DNA of 41,562 nucleotides, taken from assembly GCA_012514185.1 (NCBI GenBank), contig JAAZAT010000213.1, forward strand, positions 1-41,562. Direction: 5' to 3'. This DNA comes from Spirochaetales bacterium (GTDB taxonomy: Bacteria; Spirochaetota; Spirochaetia; Sphaerochaetales; Sphaerochaetaceae). The notes under the pieces are model-generated. The model was not told the DNA's origin. It worked only from the letters and a program-made list of their open reading frames with translations, and ran no database searches. The first letter of the stretch is position 1; every line of letters begins with the position of its first letter. The translations under genes were made by a program, and so were the position numbers. Positions 25,960 through 34,629 of the stretch are shown here, piece by piece.

Positions 25960-27294
25960 TTAATTCCTTTGTAGTATGGATAACGCCTCTTGCAGAGTCA
26001 GGTTTGGATGATTTTCCCGGCTCACCAGGTTTTTCAAGGTGAACCTATTCTGCTCTTCCTCTTCCTTGCTTACAAGAATGGCGTAGGGTATGGCATTGTT
26101 CTCAGCCCACTTGTATTGGGCTGCCAGCTTCTTGTCTGCGAGATAGACACAGACTCGAATGCCTGCCTTCCTGAGGTTTCTGGCAAGCTGGTCGTAATAG
26201 GCGAATGAAGCCATATCGGTATTCAAGATCGCTGCATCGGCAGAGCTGGTCGACTGTACGATGGGGCTGTCCAGTTCTTCCAAGGCAGCCAACAGGCGGT
26301 CGAGTCCGATCGACGAGCCTACCCCGGGCAGCTTCTCCTTGGTATAGAGGCTTGCCAGGTCGTTGTACCTTCCCCCGCTGCATACCGAACCGAAGTGCGG
26401 CAGCTTTATGAGGAACGTTTCATAGACGATGCCCGTGTAGTAGTCGAGCCCCCGGGTGATGGAAGGGTCGAACACAAAGTGGTCGGCAATGCCCGCCGCC
26501 TCCAGGTATGCATGAATGGTTCTCATCCGCTGAGTGTGGACCTTTTCGTTTCCGGCGAGTGCGCTGAGGCGGTCCAGCGTATCCGAAAAGCTTTCCCTCT
26601 CATCTTCCTTATGGATATAAGCAAGAATTTTATTCGCTTTGTCGGTGCTGCCGGTAATCTGGGCAAGCTGCGCAGCCACTTCCTCCTTGCCGATTTTCCT
26701 GAGCTTGTCGACCGTCCTCAGAATTTCGACGGACTTGTCAGCGATATCCAGATGTGCAAGAAAGGCGTTGAACAGACCCCGGTGGGCGATGCAGAACTGA
26801 TAGTCCTCGATTCCCATGACCGAGAAAGAGCTGTCCATCATGGAAAGAATTTCAAAGTCGGCTTCGGCGTTATCGACGCCTACAATATCAAAGTCGCACT
26901 GGGTAAACTCCCGGTATCGTCCCTTCTGGGGGTTTTCACCGCGCCATACCTTGTCGATGTGAAACCGCTTGAAGGGCAGGGCCAGTTCGCTTTGGTGTTG
27001 AGCAAGGAAACGGGCGAACGGCACGGTAAGGTCGAAACGAAGGGCGACATCACGCTCACCATTATCCTTGAAATGGAAAATCTGCTTGTCCGTCTCACCA
27101 CCACCTTTGCCGAGCAGCACTTCGGTATATTCGAGCACCGGAGTATCGATGGGAACAAAACCATAGGAGGAGAAATGGGTTTCCAACTTGCCGATGATTG
27201 CTTTTTTTGGGATTTCCATGGCAGGCAGGAAGTCTCGGAAACCTTTTAGAACCCTCGGTTCAATAATGCTTCCTTCCTTTGTTTTATTACTCAT
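25960..27294 (-). CDS. hisS: Histidyl-tRNA synthetase
   Basis: Class II synthetase that charges tRNA-His. The 444-residue product has motif 1 around FVPIDTPVLEYTEVLL, motif 2 VALRFDLTVPFARFLA through FHIDKVWRGENPQKGRYREF, the histidine-specific RGLDYYTGIVYET and motif 3 GSSIGLDRLLAAL, and ends with an anticodon-binding domain (VCVYLADKKLAAQYKWAE). AGGAG lies 9 nt before the ATG, and a promoter is visible upstream. The helicase gene follows at once. Confidence 0.97.
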   Translation of the reverse strand: MSNKTKEGSIIEPRVLKGFRDFLPAMEIPKKAIIGKLETHFSSYGFVPIDTPVLEYTEVLLGKGGGETDKQIFHFKDNGERDVALRFDLTVPFARFLAQHQSELALPFKRFHIDKVWRGENPQKGRYREFTQCDFDIVGVDNAEADFEILSMMDSSFSVMGIEDYQFCIAHRGLFNAFLAHLDIADKSVEILRTVDKLRKIGKEEVAAQLAQITGSTDKANKILAYIHKEDERESFSDTLDRLSALAGNEKVHTQRMRTIHAYLEAAGIADHFVFDPSITRGLDYYTGIVYETFLIKLPHFGSVCSGGRYNDLASLYTKEKLPGVGSSIGLDRLLAALEELDSPIVQSTSSADAAILNTDMASFAYYDQLARNLRKAGIRVCVYLADKKLAAQYKWAENNAIPYAILVSKEEEEQNRFTLKNLVSRENHPNLTLQEALSILQRN

Positions 27295-27341
27295 TGATTC
27301 ATGCTCCTGTTGTGTTTTTAGAGTGGATGGTGTACAAAGAG

Positions 27342-27369
27342 TGTATAACGAATCGCTTGTTCACTGCAA
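27342..27369 (-). promoter_or_regulatory. Promoter of hisS
   Basis: On the minus strand, -35 TTGCAG (27369-27364), a 16-bp spacer and -10 TATACA (27347-27342). A plus-strand TATAAC at 27344-27349 overlaps it and could serve the divergent pcnB, although no good -35 is seen for that direction. Confidence 0.5.
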
Positions 27370-27412
27370 TACGCGGTTCTTTCCACTCCATACAACTTCA
27401 TTTGAGAGCGAT

Positions 27413-28681
27413 ATGCTGATACGATACAAACAAGACGAACAAGGAAAGACTCTGCCTGTTGCCAATATCTACACGCAAGCCGAACATAAGATCCAAGCCA
27501 ACTTGTTGGACAAGGATGCCCTGTGGGCCATCAAAAAGCTGCAAGCCAGCGGGGCCGAAGCGTATTTGGTCGGCGGTGCTGTCCGGGACATGATGCTTGG
27601 CACCACCCCCAAGGACTTTGATATTGCAACCAGTGCCTCACCGAGGCAGATCCAAAGGATGTTCTGGAACGCCAGAATCATTGGAAAGCGTTTCAAGCTG
27701 GTCCATCTGGTTTTCAAGGATAAGGTTCTGGAGGTTTCAACCTTCCGCAGCGGCGAGGAAGCGATGGACGGGAACAACAATGTATTCGGTTCCATCGACC
27801 AGGATGCAAAGCGCCGGGATTTCTCCATCAACAGTTTTTATTACGACCCCTCCAGCGGCCAATTGCTCGATTTCAACCATGCCATGGAGGATTTCAAGAA
27901 AAAGCGGATCAGTTCCATCATCGATCTTGATGAGTCCTTTACCGAAGACCCGGTGCGGATGATCCGGGCCATCAAATATTCGGTAACCACCGGGTTCTCC
28001 TTGCGTTGGAGCATCAAGATGGCAATTCGTAAATACTCCAACGAACTCTCCAGGGTTTCAACGAGTAGACTGACCGAAGAAGTAAACAAAATTCTTTCAA
28101 GCGGTCACAGCTGTGAAATTTTCAATGAGTTGAAACGGTACAAGCTTCTGGTTTTCATGCTGCCGGCTTTCTCAATCTACAGCAGCTATCCCCAGGTGCA
28201 ATCAAGCCTGAGGGAGATGGACAAGCAGGTGTTGCTCTCCAAGCAAGGCAAGGGACCTGAAGTGCAGCTGGCTGACATGATCAAGGCGCTTGTCAATCCC
28301 TTGGTTGTCTTTACTGATGAGCAAATGACCACTGAGCAACGCTTCAAGGAGACGTTCAGGCAGATCAAGGTGTTGATCAGTCCCATGACACCCTCCAATT
28401 ACGATATCGAGTTTGCAAGCGAACGGTTGCTGTGTGAGCGCGGCTTCAAGACCCCCCGAAATTGCGTGCGGGTTCAGCGTCCTGCAAATCGTATTCCCGG
28501 CAGAAGGCCCCCTGCTTCTGCAGCACAGCGCAAGGTGCGGCCCGAAGTATCGGCTGAAGGGGCGAAAAAGCGAAGGACCCGAAAGCGGGGGCCAAAGAAG
28601 AGCCCCGCGGTCGCAGCAGGCGTGCAAGCACCTTCAGAGCAGAGCAACGCACTGACCAGCGCCGAGGTGCATGACCTCTAG
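27413..28681 (+). CDS. pcnB: Poly(A) polymerase, PcnB-type
   Basis: Class II nucleotidyltransferase of the poly(A) polymerase type, which adds 3' A-tails that promote RNA decay. From ATG 27413 the product has 422 residues. It shows YLVGGAVRDMMLG (51-63), the metal-binding DFD (68-70) and the PcnB-like segment RIIGKRFKLVHLVFKDKVLEVSTFR, which resembles the E. coli PcnB pattern more than CCA enzymes. No HD motif is seen. The last 60 residues are very basic (RPANRIPGRRPP, KKRRTRKRGPKK), probably RNA-binding. The frame is open upstream to 27188, but that part is antisense to hisS. Its stop shares a CTAG with the convergent gene. Confidence 0.88.
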   Translation: MLIRYKQDEQGKTLPVANIYTQAEHKIQANLLDKDALWAIKKLQASGAEAYLVGGAVRDMMLGTTPKDFDIATSASPRQIQRMFWNARIIGKRFKLVHLVFKDKVLEVSTFRSGEEAMDGNNNVFGSIDQDAKRRDFSINSFYYDPSSGQLLDFNHAMEDFKKKRISSIIDLDESFTEDPVRMIRAIKYSVTTGFSLRWSIKMAIRKYSNELSRVSTSRLTEEVNKILSSGHSCEIFNELKRYKLLVFMLPAFSIYSSYPQVQSSLREMDKQVLLSKQGKGPEVQLADMIKALVNPLVVFTDEQMTTEQRFKETFRQIKVLISPMTPSNYDIEFASERLLCERGFKTPRNCVRVQRPANRIPGRRPPASAAQRKVRPEVSAEGAKKRRTRKRGPKKSPAVAAGVQAPSEQSNALTSAEVHDL

Positions 28682-29544
28682 CCCCACTCCTCGATCTCGA
28701 TGTTGACACTGGCGACAAAAATGCTTCCATATTTCTCCAAGCTGTCGGCGATGTACTCCTGCAGTTCGCCCAAGGTGGTGGAGATTTGATGTTGCATGGG
28801 CACCCTGAGCTTGACAGTCAAAGCATAGCCTTCCGGTTTGACTTGGACCTGCACCCGCTTTACCTTGATTTGCGAATCGAACTCATCCAGGCAATGGGCG
28901 ACCATCTGGGTAAGGGCGGCTTCACTGACCGTTGTTTTGCTGTACTTGGAGAATTCCGGTCTTACAATGGTTTTCTCAAAGCTGACATTTCTTCGCTTGA
29001 ACGGAACGCGGTGACTTTTCTTGTTCAAGAAGACACGCATTGAGTCGTACACTATCTGTGGATAGTTACGGGTGATTTCAATGGAAGGAACAGGGATGAC
29101 ATGCTTGCCTTCGGAATAGCGGATGCGCATTGCTGTTTCGATCTGTTCCTTGGTGGCGATATCCTCGATGTGAAACAGCTTTTCGGGTTGGGGAAGGTTG
29201 AGTCGGGAAGCAATTTTATACACCATTTTTTCACTGGTTCCGATGATCAGCACCTTATGATACTTTTCCTTGGCCAAAGCTTCACTGACCTGCCTTTGGT
29301 GGTCCATATCATCGAAAACAGCGGTACGAACAGCCGAAAGGACGTTCTCCTCCCGCTTGGCTGATTTTCCTGCCAGGATGCGGTCGCCTCGGATGAGCAG
29401 CCCGTCATCTATGATTAAATCTATACGATATTTCTGGGCAACCAGCTTGGAACGAAAGCTTTTGCCGGTCCCGCTTTTGCCGACCAAGGCATACACCTTC
29501 GTTCCCTTCAATTTCCAGAAGGCATACTTAAATACTCGATTCAT
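28678..29544 (-). CDS. P-loop NTPase with Asp23-like C-terminal domain
   Basis: Function unknown. The 288-residue product (from ATG 29544) starts with a P-loop, YALVGKSGTGKSFRSKL (18-34, GKSGTGKS at 22-29), then IDDGLLIRGDRILAGKSAKRE (47-65; printed in two parts in practice as IDDGLLIRG and AGKSAKRE) and a KVLIIGTSEKMV strand near 97-108. Residues from about 205 to the end (TVSEAALTQMVAHCLDEF ... ASVNIEIEEWG) look like an Asp23/Gls24 domain. That assignment is by eye. ATG 29553 is an alternative start. No ribosome-binding site is seen, and a TATAAT ends 7 nt before ATG 29544. The open frame continues to 30123, but that part is antisense to rnfC and is not counted. Confidence 0.75.
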   Translation of the reverse strand: MNRVFKYAFWKLKGTKVYALVGKSGTGKSFRSKLVAQKYRIDLIIDDGLLIRGDRILAGKSAKREENVLSAVRTAVFDDMDHQRQVSEALAKEKYHKVLIIGTSEKMVYKIASRLNLPQPEKLFHIEDIATKEQIETAMRIRYSEGKHVIPVPSIEITRNYPQIVYDSMRVFLNKKSHRVPFKRRNVSFEKTIVRPEFSKYSKTTVSEAALTQMVAHCLDEFDSQIKVKRVQVQVKPEGYALTVKLRVPMQHQISTTLGELQEYIADSLEKYGSIFVASVNIEIEEWG

Positions 29545-29551
29545 GGTTTTC

Positions 29552-29557
29552 ATTATA
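29552..29557 (-). promoter_or_regulatory. -10 box of the P-loop/Asp23-like gene
   Basis: A perfect TATAAT on the minus strand ends 7 nt before ATG 29544. No convincing -35 is seen. If used, the mRNA would have essentially no leader. Confidence 0.35.
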
Positions 29558-29566
29558 CCGAAATTC

Positions 29567-29595
29567 TTGTACAATAGAACTGTATTTGCTAAAAT
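29567..29595 (+). promoter_or_regulatory. Promoter of the rnf operon
   Basis: A -35 TTGTAC (29567-29572), a 17-bp spacer and a -10 TAAAAT (29590-29595). Transcription would start near 29602, giving a leader of about 37 nt with AGGAG at 29626-29630 before rnfC. Confidence 0.55.
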
Positions 29596-29638
29596 TCTCA
29601 GTCTGTTCTGATAATCATCTACACAAGGAGCGTTATGC

Positions 29639-30949
29639 ATGCAGAAAGTACCTACGTTCAGCAAGGGTGGTGTGCATCCTGATGACAAGAAGGTATTCAG
29701 CCGTTCCCAGTCGATTGAAAGACTACCAATGCCGTCGGAGTTTATCGTCGCACTGTCACAGCACCTTGGTGCACCGGCGAAAGCCCTGAAAACCAAGGGC
29801 GATACCGTACTGAAGGGAGAGAAGATAGGGGAGAGTGCAGGGTTCATCAGTGCTGATGTCCACTCACCTGTCAACGGCGTTATCAAGGAAGTAAGACGGG
29901 TCACTCTCGCAAACAGTGTCCAATGCGATGCGTTTGTGATAGTTCCCGATGCCGAACAACCCGACCAGAAAAGCGAAATGCTTGATTGGAAAGGGCAAAG
30001 CAGTGCCGATTTGCTTGCAAAAATCAAGGATTTCGGAATAGTCGGCATGGGCGGGGCTACGTTCCCGGCCCATGTGAAGTTCACCGTACCCCGTGACAAG
30101 AAGGTTGAAGCCTTCGTGGTCAACGGTGTCGAGTGCGAGCCCTACCTGACCGCCGACTACCGCATCATGCTTGAGAAAGGCGAAGAGGCTCTTGAGGGGG
30201 CCATGATTTGTGCAAAGATCATCCAGGCTCAGCGGATCATCGTCGGTGTTGAGATGAACAAACCCGATTGCATCGCCCACCTGAAGGATATCGCAAACCG
30301 CAAGGGCTATCCGATTGAGATTATGGGTTTGAAGATGAAGTATCCCCAGGGGGATGAGAAACAGCTGCTCAAAGCCACCATCAACAGGGAAATTCCTTCG
30401 GGCAAGCTTCCTCTCGATGTCGGTGCCGTGGTTGCCAATATTGGGACCTGCAACGCCGTCTACGAAGCGATTGTATTGGGAAAGAGCCTGTATGAACGGG
30501 TGATCAGCGTCACCGGTGAGTGCATTGCAAAGCCCAAGAACGTTCTTGCCCCCGTAGGAACCAAGGTAAGCGATTTGCTCGCCTTCTGTGGTGGTTTCTC
30601 AAGCGAACCGGAAAAACTGGTCAGCGGTGGGCCCATGATGGGCTTTTCCTTCTTTGATATGGAAACACCCATCACCAAGGGAAGCAGCGGACTGCTCGCT
30701 TTGCCTCCTCAAAAAAAGGTTCGAAGTACGGCATGCCTTAACTGCGGACGCTGTGTAGCAGCCTGTCCCATCGGATTGATGCCGGCCAAGCTGTATCGCC
30801 TGGTCACCAACGGCCACTATGAAGAGGCGATGCAAACCAGTCTGATGGACTGCAAGGAGTGCGGTTGCTGCTCCTATGTCTGTCCTGCACATCTTCCTCT
30901 TGTGCACACCATGAAGACTGGAAAGAAACTGGGGAGAAAGAAGAAATGA
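29639..30949 (+). CDS. rnfC: Rnf complex subunit C
   Basis: Soluble peripheral subunit of the Rnf complex, which couples reduced ferredoxin:NAD+ oxidoreduction to Na+ or H+ pumping; RnfC carries the NADH and FMN site and Fe-S clusters. The 436-residue product has VPTFSKGGVHPDDKK at the N-terminus, a GIVGMGGATFPAHVK nucleotide/flavin-binding segment (133-147), VNGVECEPYLTAD, and two [4Fe-4S] motifs near the C-terminus (CLNCGRCVAACP and CKECGCCSYVCP). AGGAG lies 8 nt before ATG 29639. It is the first gene of the operon and overlaps rnfD by 4 bp. Confidence 0.97.
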   Translation: MQKVPTFSKGGVHPDDKKVFSRSQSIERLPMPSEFIVALSQHLGAPAKALKTKGDTVLKGEKIGESAGFISADVHSPVNGVIKEVRRVTLANSVQCDAFVIVPDAEQPDQKSEMLDWKGQSSADLLAKIKDFGIVGMGGATFPAHVKFTVPRDKKVEAFVVNGVECEPYLTADYRIMLEKGEEALEGAMICAKIIQAQRIIVGVEMNKPDCIAHLKDIANRKGYPIEIMGLKMKYPQGDEKQLLKATINREIPSGKLPLDVGAVVANIGTCNAVYEAIVLGKSLYERVISVTGECIAKPKNVLAPVGTKVSDLLAFCGGFSSEPEKLVSGGPMMGFSFFDMETPITKGSSGLLALPPQKKVRSTACLNCGRCVAACPIGLMPAKLYRLVTNGHYEEAMQTSLMDCKECGCCSYVCPAHLPLVHTMKTGKKLGRKKK

Positions 30950-32040
30950 ATAAACCTACCTTGACGGTCTCCTCTTCGCCGCACCTTCATGCGAAGACGG
31001 ACACCGCATCCATCATGTGGATAGTATCGCTTGCCCTGACTCCTGCCAGCCTGTGGGGCATATATGTATTCGGCCTGCGTTCAGCACTTGTTCTGGCTGT
31101 TTCAATCGCAAGTTCGTTGCTCTGTGAATTTCTCTTGGGCAAACTCAGCAAGGAGTCAACGATCTGGGATGGTTCGGCATTCCTTACCGGCTTGTTGGTA
31201 GGATTGAACATGAGCCCTTCGATTCCTTTGTTCATTCCCGTTTTGGCAAGTGCCTTTGCCATCTTTGTTGCAAAGTGGGTGTTTGGAGGTTTGGGAGCCA
31301 ACTGGGCCAATCCGGCGCTTGCAGGCCGTGTGTTTGTGTTCTTTTCCTTTACAACCCCGATGTCCAGCTTCGTCACCCCCAAGACGCTCGCTTCTGCGAT
31401 GCCGGATGCATTGGCCTCGGCAACACCGCTGGGATTTGCAAAGACTGCCATCGCTTCAGGCACTCTCGGCATGGATACAAACGCCCTCTTGCAGGCCTCT
31501 TCCTATCCTGCAACCTCTTTTGCACAGTCGCTTTCAGCTGCCACAGGATTCAGCGCCTACAGCATTGACGCGTTCTTGGGCAATGTCGCCGGCTGTATCG
31601 GTGAGGTGAGCGCCCTGGCTCTTCTCATTGGTGGGATCTTCCTGCTTGCAACCAAGATCATCACCTGGCATATTCCGGTGACATACCTGGTTAGTGTCGG
31701 TGTATTCTCTTGGATGTTCGGTGGCATCCCCTCAGGCAATGGAGCTTTCAGCGGAGCCTTCTTCCCTTCGATGTTCAGCGGTGGCCTGATGCTCGGTGCC
31801 TTGTTCATGGCAACCGACTACGTCACCAGCCCGATTACCCGCAAGGGGCAGATAGTCTACGGTCTGGGGTGCGGGTTCTTTACCTTCCTCTTCAGATATT
31901 TCGGCAGCATGCCCGAGGCGGTCTCTGTTTCCATCCTTCTGATGAATATCATTGCCCCCACGATCGACCGGTATATCATTCCACGCAAGTTCGGTGATAC
32001 CAGAGAACTGCGCAAGAAGCAGAAGGAGGCAAAAGTATGA
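30946..32040 (+). CDS. rnfD: Rnf complex subunit D
   Basis: Integral membrane subunit with covalently bound FMN. From ATG 30946, which overlaps the rnfC stop (ATGA), the product has 364 residues; the frame is open upstream into rnfC, but MNKPTLTVSSSPHLH is the usual type of start. Multiple membrane helices are evident. The likely flavinylation motif is DALASATPL (154-162) with Thr160 as acceptor, matching the Dxx(S/T)(G/S)AT pattern except for Ala at the S/T position. The conserved GALFMATDYVTSPITRKGQ lies near residue 285. It overlaps rnfG by 4 bp. Confidence 0.96.
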   Translation: MNKPTLTVSSSPHLHAKTDTASIMWIVSLALTPASLWGIYVFGLRSALVLAVSIASSLLCEFLLGKLSKESTIWDGSAFLTGLLVGLNMSPSIPLFIPVLASAFAIFVAKWVFGGLGANWANPALAGRVFVFFSFTTPMSSFVTPKTLASAMPDALASATPLGFAKTAIASGTLGMDTNALLQASSYPATSFAQSLSAATGFSAYSIDAFLGNVAGCIGEVSALALLIGGIFLLATKIITWHIPVTYLVSVGVFSWMFGGIPSGNGAFSGAFFPSMFSGGLMLGALFMATDYVTSPITRKGQIVYGLGCGFFTFLFRYFGSMPEAVSVSILLMNIIAPTIDRYIIPRKFGDTRELRKKQKEAKV

Positions 32041-32594
32041 GAAAGAACATCAAGTATGCCATGATCCTTCTTACCATCTGTGCAGTGAGCGCCTTCGCAC
32101 TCGCCTTGACCAATTCCATCACCTCTCCTGTCATTGCCCAAATGGATGCAGACAATCGATTAAAGGCTCTTGAAGCAGTGAGTGCCGGATATGATATCGG
32201 TGAACAGAAAGAAGTCACCGACCAAGCATTCGTGACCTATGTCATCGACCTGAAGAAGGATGCCGGGATTGCTGGGTACATCCTTGGTCTGAAAACCGCT
32301 GGATATGGTGGAGAAATGACGTTGGTGGCATCCTACACCGCTCAAGGTGAAATGTTGTTTGCCCAGTTGTTGACCCACAACGAGACACCCGGCTTGGGCA
32401 AGAAAGCCGAAGATGATGGATATATGGATAAATTCAAGGGTACCGGCGACTCGAAGCCCGTCCCGACGAACAAGACCATGCTCAGTGCCGGTGATGCGCA
32501 GGCAGTCAGCGGTTCCTCGGTTACGTTCACTGCAATCGCCAAAGCGATCAACGGCGGCAGTGAATATGTGAAGAGCCTTGGAGGTGTAAAGTGA
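32037..32594 (+). CDS. rnfG: Rnf complex subunit G
   Basis: Membrane-anchored subunit that normally carries a covalent FMN attached by ApbE. The 185-residue product has one N-terminal membrane helix (about 7-26), an FMN-binding domain with ETPGLGKKAED near 116-126, and the attachment region AVSGSSVTFTAIAKAI (156-171). The usual SGAT here reads SGSS, so the acceptor threonine would be Ser161, or the site has shifted to Thr163. Both ends overlap neighbours by 4 bp. An apbE gene is not in the window. Confidence 0.93.
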   Translation: MRKNIKYAMILLTICAVSAFALALTNSITSPVIAQMDADNRLKALEAVSAGYDIGEQKEVTDQAFVTYVIDLKKDAGIAGYILGLKTAGYGGEMTLVASYTAQGEMLFAQLLTHNETPGLGKKAEDDGYMDKFKGTGDSKPVPTNKTMLSAGDAQAVSGSSVTFTAIAKAINGGSEYVKSLGGVK

Positions 32595-33220
32595 AAGCCA
32601 ATTTGAAAGAGTTCACCAAAGGTATATTCAAAGAGAACCCGGTGTTTGTCATCGTCCTCGGCTTGTGTCCGACGCTGGGTGTATCCAGTCAGGTCTCGAA
32701 TGCCATCGGCATGTCTGCAGGTGTCTTGTTTGTATTGCTGTTCAGCAATATTTTCATCTCGGCCTTGCGCAAAGTCATTCCTGCAAGCATTCATATTCCT
32801 GCCTACATTGTCATCATTGCGAGTTTGGTTACCATCATTGAGATGGTGATGCATGCTTTTGTTCCTGCTGTCTACAGTGCATTGGGAGTCTACCTTCCCC
32901 TGATCGTAGTAAACTGCATAATTCTCGGCAGGGCCGAGGCTTTTGCAAGCAGGAACACCGTGCTCGATTCCATTCTTGATGCATTGGGAATGTCGATCGG
33001 TTTTGCCTTGGGCATTACCCTGATCGCCCTCATCCGTGAGTTGTTTGGCTCAGGAACCATTACGCTGTTTCCTGTCGGTACTTTCAGCGGTGTCATCAAC
33101 ATCCCCTGGTTCATCAACAATCCGATCCGTGTTCTGGCATTGGCCCCGGGTGCATTGTTGCTGATGGGATTCTTGAAGGCTTTCTTCGACTGGAACACCT
33201 TGAGAAAGAAGGATAGGTAA
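32591..33220 (+). CDS. rnfE: Rnf complex subunit E
   Basis: Integral membrane subunit homologous to RnfA and NqrD. The 209-residue product starts at GTG 32591, overlapping the rnfG stop by 4 bp (GTGA). It shows ENPVFVIVLGLCPTLGVSS near the N-terminus, with the cysteine that, together with one in RnfA, is known to hold an intramembrane Fe-S cluster, and GVYLPLIVVNCIILGRAEAFA near 96-116. About six membrane segments are present. Confidence 0.96.
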   Translation: MKANLKEFTKGIFKENPVFVIVLGLCPTLGVSSQVSNAIGMSAGVLFVLLFSNIFISALRKVIPASIHIPAYIVIIASLVTIIEMVMHAFVPAVYSALGVYLPLIVVNCIILGRAEAFASRNTVLDSILDALGMSIGFALGITLIALIRELFGSGTITLFPVGTFSGVINIPWFINNPIRVLALAPGALLLMGFLKAFFDWNTLRKKDR

Positions 33221-33221
33221 G

Positions 33222-33815
33222 ATGAGCTACATTGCAATACTATTAACATTCATTTTTATCAACAACTTCATTCTTGTGCAGTTCTTGGGACTTTGTCCGT
33301 TCATCGGAGTCTCCAAGAACAGCGAGAATGCCATCGGCATGGGTGTTTCGGTTACCTTTGTCACCACCGTAGCCTCGGTTGTCACCTGGGCTGTCTACTA
33401 TTTCCTGCTCGTTCCTTTCAACCTGCAGTACCTGCAGACGCTGACCTTCATTCTGGTAATTGCCAGCTTGGTGCAGCTGCTTGAGATGGTGATTCAGAAG
33501 GTAAGCCCCGCCCTGTATAAGGCATTGGGCATCTATCTTCCTCTCATTACCACCAACTGTGCAGTACTCGGTATCGCAATCATCAATATCTCCAATAATT
33601 ATAATGTGATGGAAGCCTTCACTGCCGGGCTTGCGGCCGGGCTCGGGTTCACCCTTGCCATTGTTCTTATGAGCAACATCCGTGAGCGTCTTGATCTTCA
33701 GCCGGTTCGCAGGGCATATCGCGGTATGCCGATTGCTTTCATCAGTGCGGGTTTGATGGCCTTGGCATTCATGGCCTTCGACAAGTCCTTGATCACCAAC
33801 CTGCATTTGGTATAA
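33222..33815 (+). CDS. rnfA: Rnf complex subunit A
   Basis: Integral membrane subunit, pseudo-symmetrical partner of RnfE. The 197-residue product has NNFILVQFLGLCPFIGVSK (about 14-32) with the conserved cysteine, and ALGIYLPLITTNCAVLG near 101-117 with the second. Six membrane segments are expected. Start ATG 33222 follows the rnfE stop by 1 nt. Confidence 0.97.
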   Translation: MSYIAILLTFIFINNFILVQFLGLCPFIGVSKNSENAIGMGVSVTFVTTVASVVTWAVYYFLLVPFNLQYLQTLTFILVIASLVQLLEMVIQKVSPALYKALGIYLPLITTNCAVLGIAIINISNNYNVMEAFTAGLAAGLGFTLAIVLMSNIRERLDLQPVRRAYRGMPIAFISAGLMALAFMAFDKSLITNLHLV

Positions 33816-33825
33816 GGGGGGAGAT

Positions 33826-34626
33826 GTGAATATTCTCTTTGCTATTCTTGTAGTAGCCGTCCTCGGCGGCTTGTTTGGGTTCGGTCTTTCCTATGCTGAG
33901 AAGAGACTTGCAATCAAGAAAGATCCGAAAATTCTCGCTCTTGAACCGATCATGCCAGGTGCCAATTGTGGTGTTTGTGGATATGCCGGTTGCAATGCAT
34001 ATGCGGCTGCTGTTGCCTTGGGTGAAGCTGAAATTGGACTGTGCAGCCCCGGAGGCTCTTCCCTTGTTGCCAAAATGGCTGAGATCATGGGAGCCAAGGT
34101 GGAAGCGAGCGGTGATGACCGCCGCAAAGTTGCGCACGTCATGTGTAAAGGCAACACCGAGTTTACGGTAAAAGATTACCAGTACGAAGGGTTGGTCGAC
34201 TGCAATGCCGCCTCGCTTCTCTTTGCCGGTGATAATAATTGCAAGAGCGGATGCCTGCATTTGGGAAGTTGCATCAAAGTTTGTCCGGTTGGGGCTATCA
34301 CCAAGGACAAGGATGGGTATATCATTGTTGATGAAAAACTTTGCATCAGCTGTGAGAAGTGCGTCGCAATCTGTCCCAATGGGGTCATGCAGATGATCTA
34401 TGAGGACAGTGAGTATGTCATCGACTGCAATAGTCACGAGCCCGGTGGAAAGGTTCGCAAGCAATGTACGGTTGGATGCATAGGATGTAAGATTTGTGAA
34501 ACCAAGTATCCGGAATCAGGATGCAAGGTCGATCGATTCCTTTCTACTTTTGATCAGATGCTCCCGCATAGCCAGATTGCAGAGGCTGCCGAGGCGTGTC
34601 CGACAAAAATCATAATCAAGCGGTAA
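33826..34626 (+). CDS. rnfB: Rnf complex subunit B
   Basis: Membrane-anchored ferredoxin-like subunit that accepts electrons from ferredoxin. The 266-residue product has an N-terminal membrane helix, a four-cysteine cluster (Cys48, Cys51, Cys56, Cys73) around CGVCGYAGCNAYA, then two ferredoxin-type [4Fe-4S] motifs (CLHLGSCIKVCPVGA and CISCEKCVAICPNG) and a further cysteine-rich stretch CTVGCIGCKICE. The start is GTG 33826 with a long purine tract before it. It closes the order rnfCDGEAB, the arrangement of Clostridium, Acetobacterium and Thermotoga. Confidence 0.96.
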   Translation: MNILFAILVVAVLGGLFGFGLSYAEKRLAIKKDPKILALEPIMPGANCGVCGYAGCNAYAAAVALGEAEIGLCSPGGSSLVAKMAEIMGAKVEASGDDRRKVAHVMCKGNTEFTVKDYQYEGLVDCNAASLLFAGDNNCKSGCLHLGSCIKVCPVGAITKDKDGYIIVDEKLCISCEKCVAICPNGVMQMIYEDSEYVIDCNSHEPGGKVRKQCTVGCIGCKICETKYPESGCKVDRFLSTFDQMLPHSQIAEAAEACPTKIIIKR

Positions 34627-34629
34627 GGG

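Noticed and set aside
27188-27412. Upstream extension of pcnB
   Set aside because: It overlaps the start and promoter of hisS, and family homology begins after ATG 27413.
29545-30123. Upstream extension of the P-loop gene
   Set aside because: The open frame continues, but it is antisense to rnfC, and the P-loop domain starts naturally at MNRVFKYAFWKLKG.
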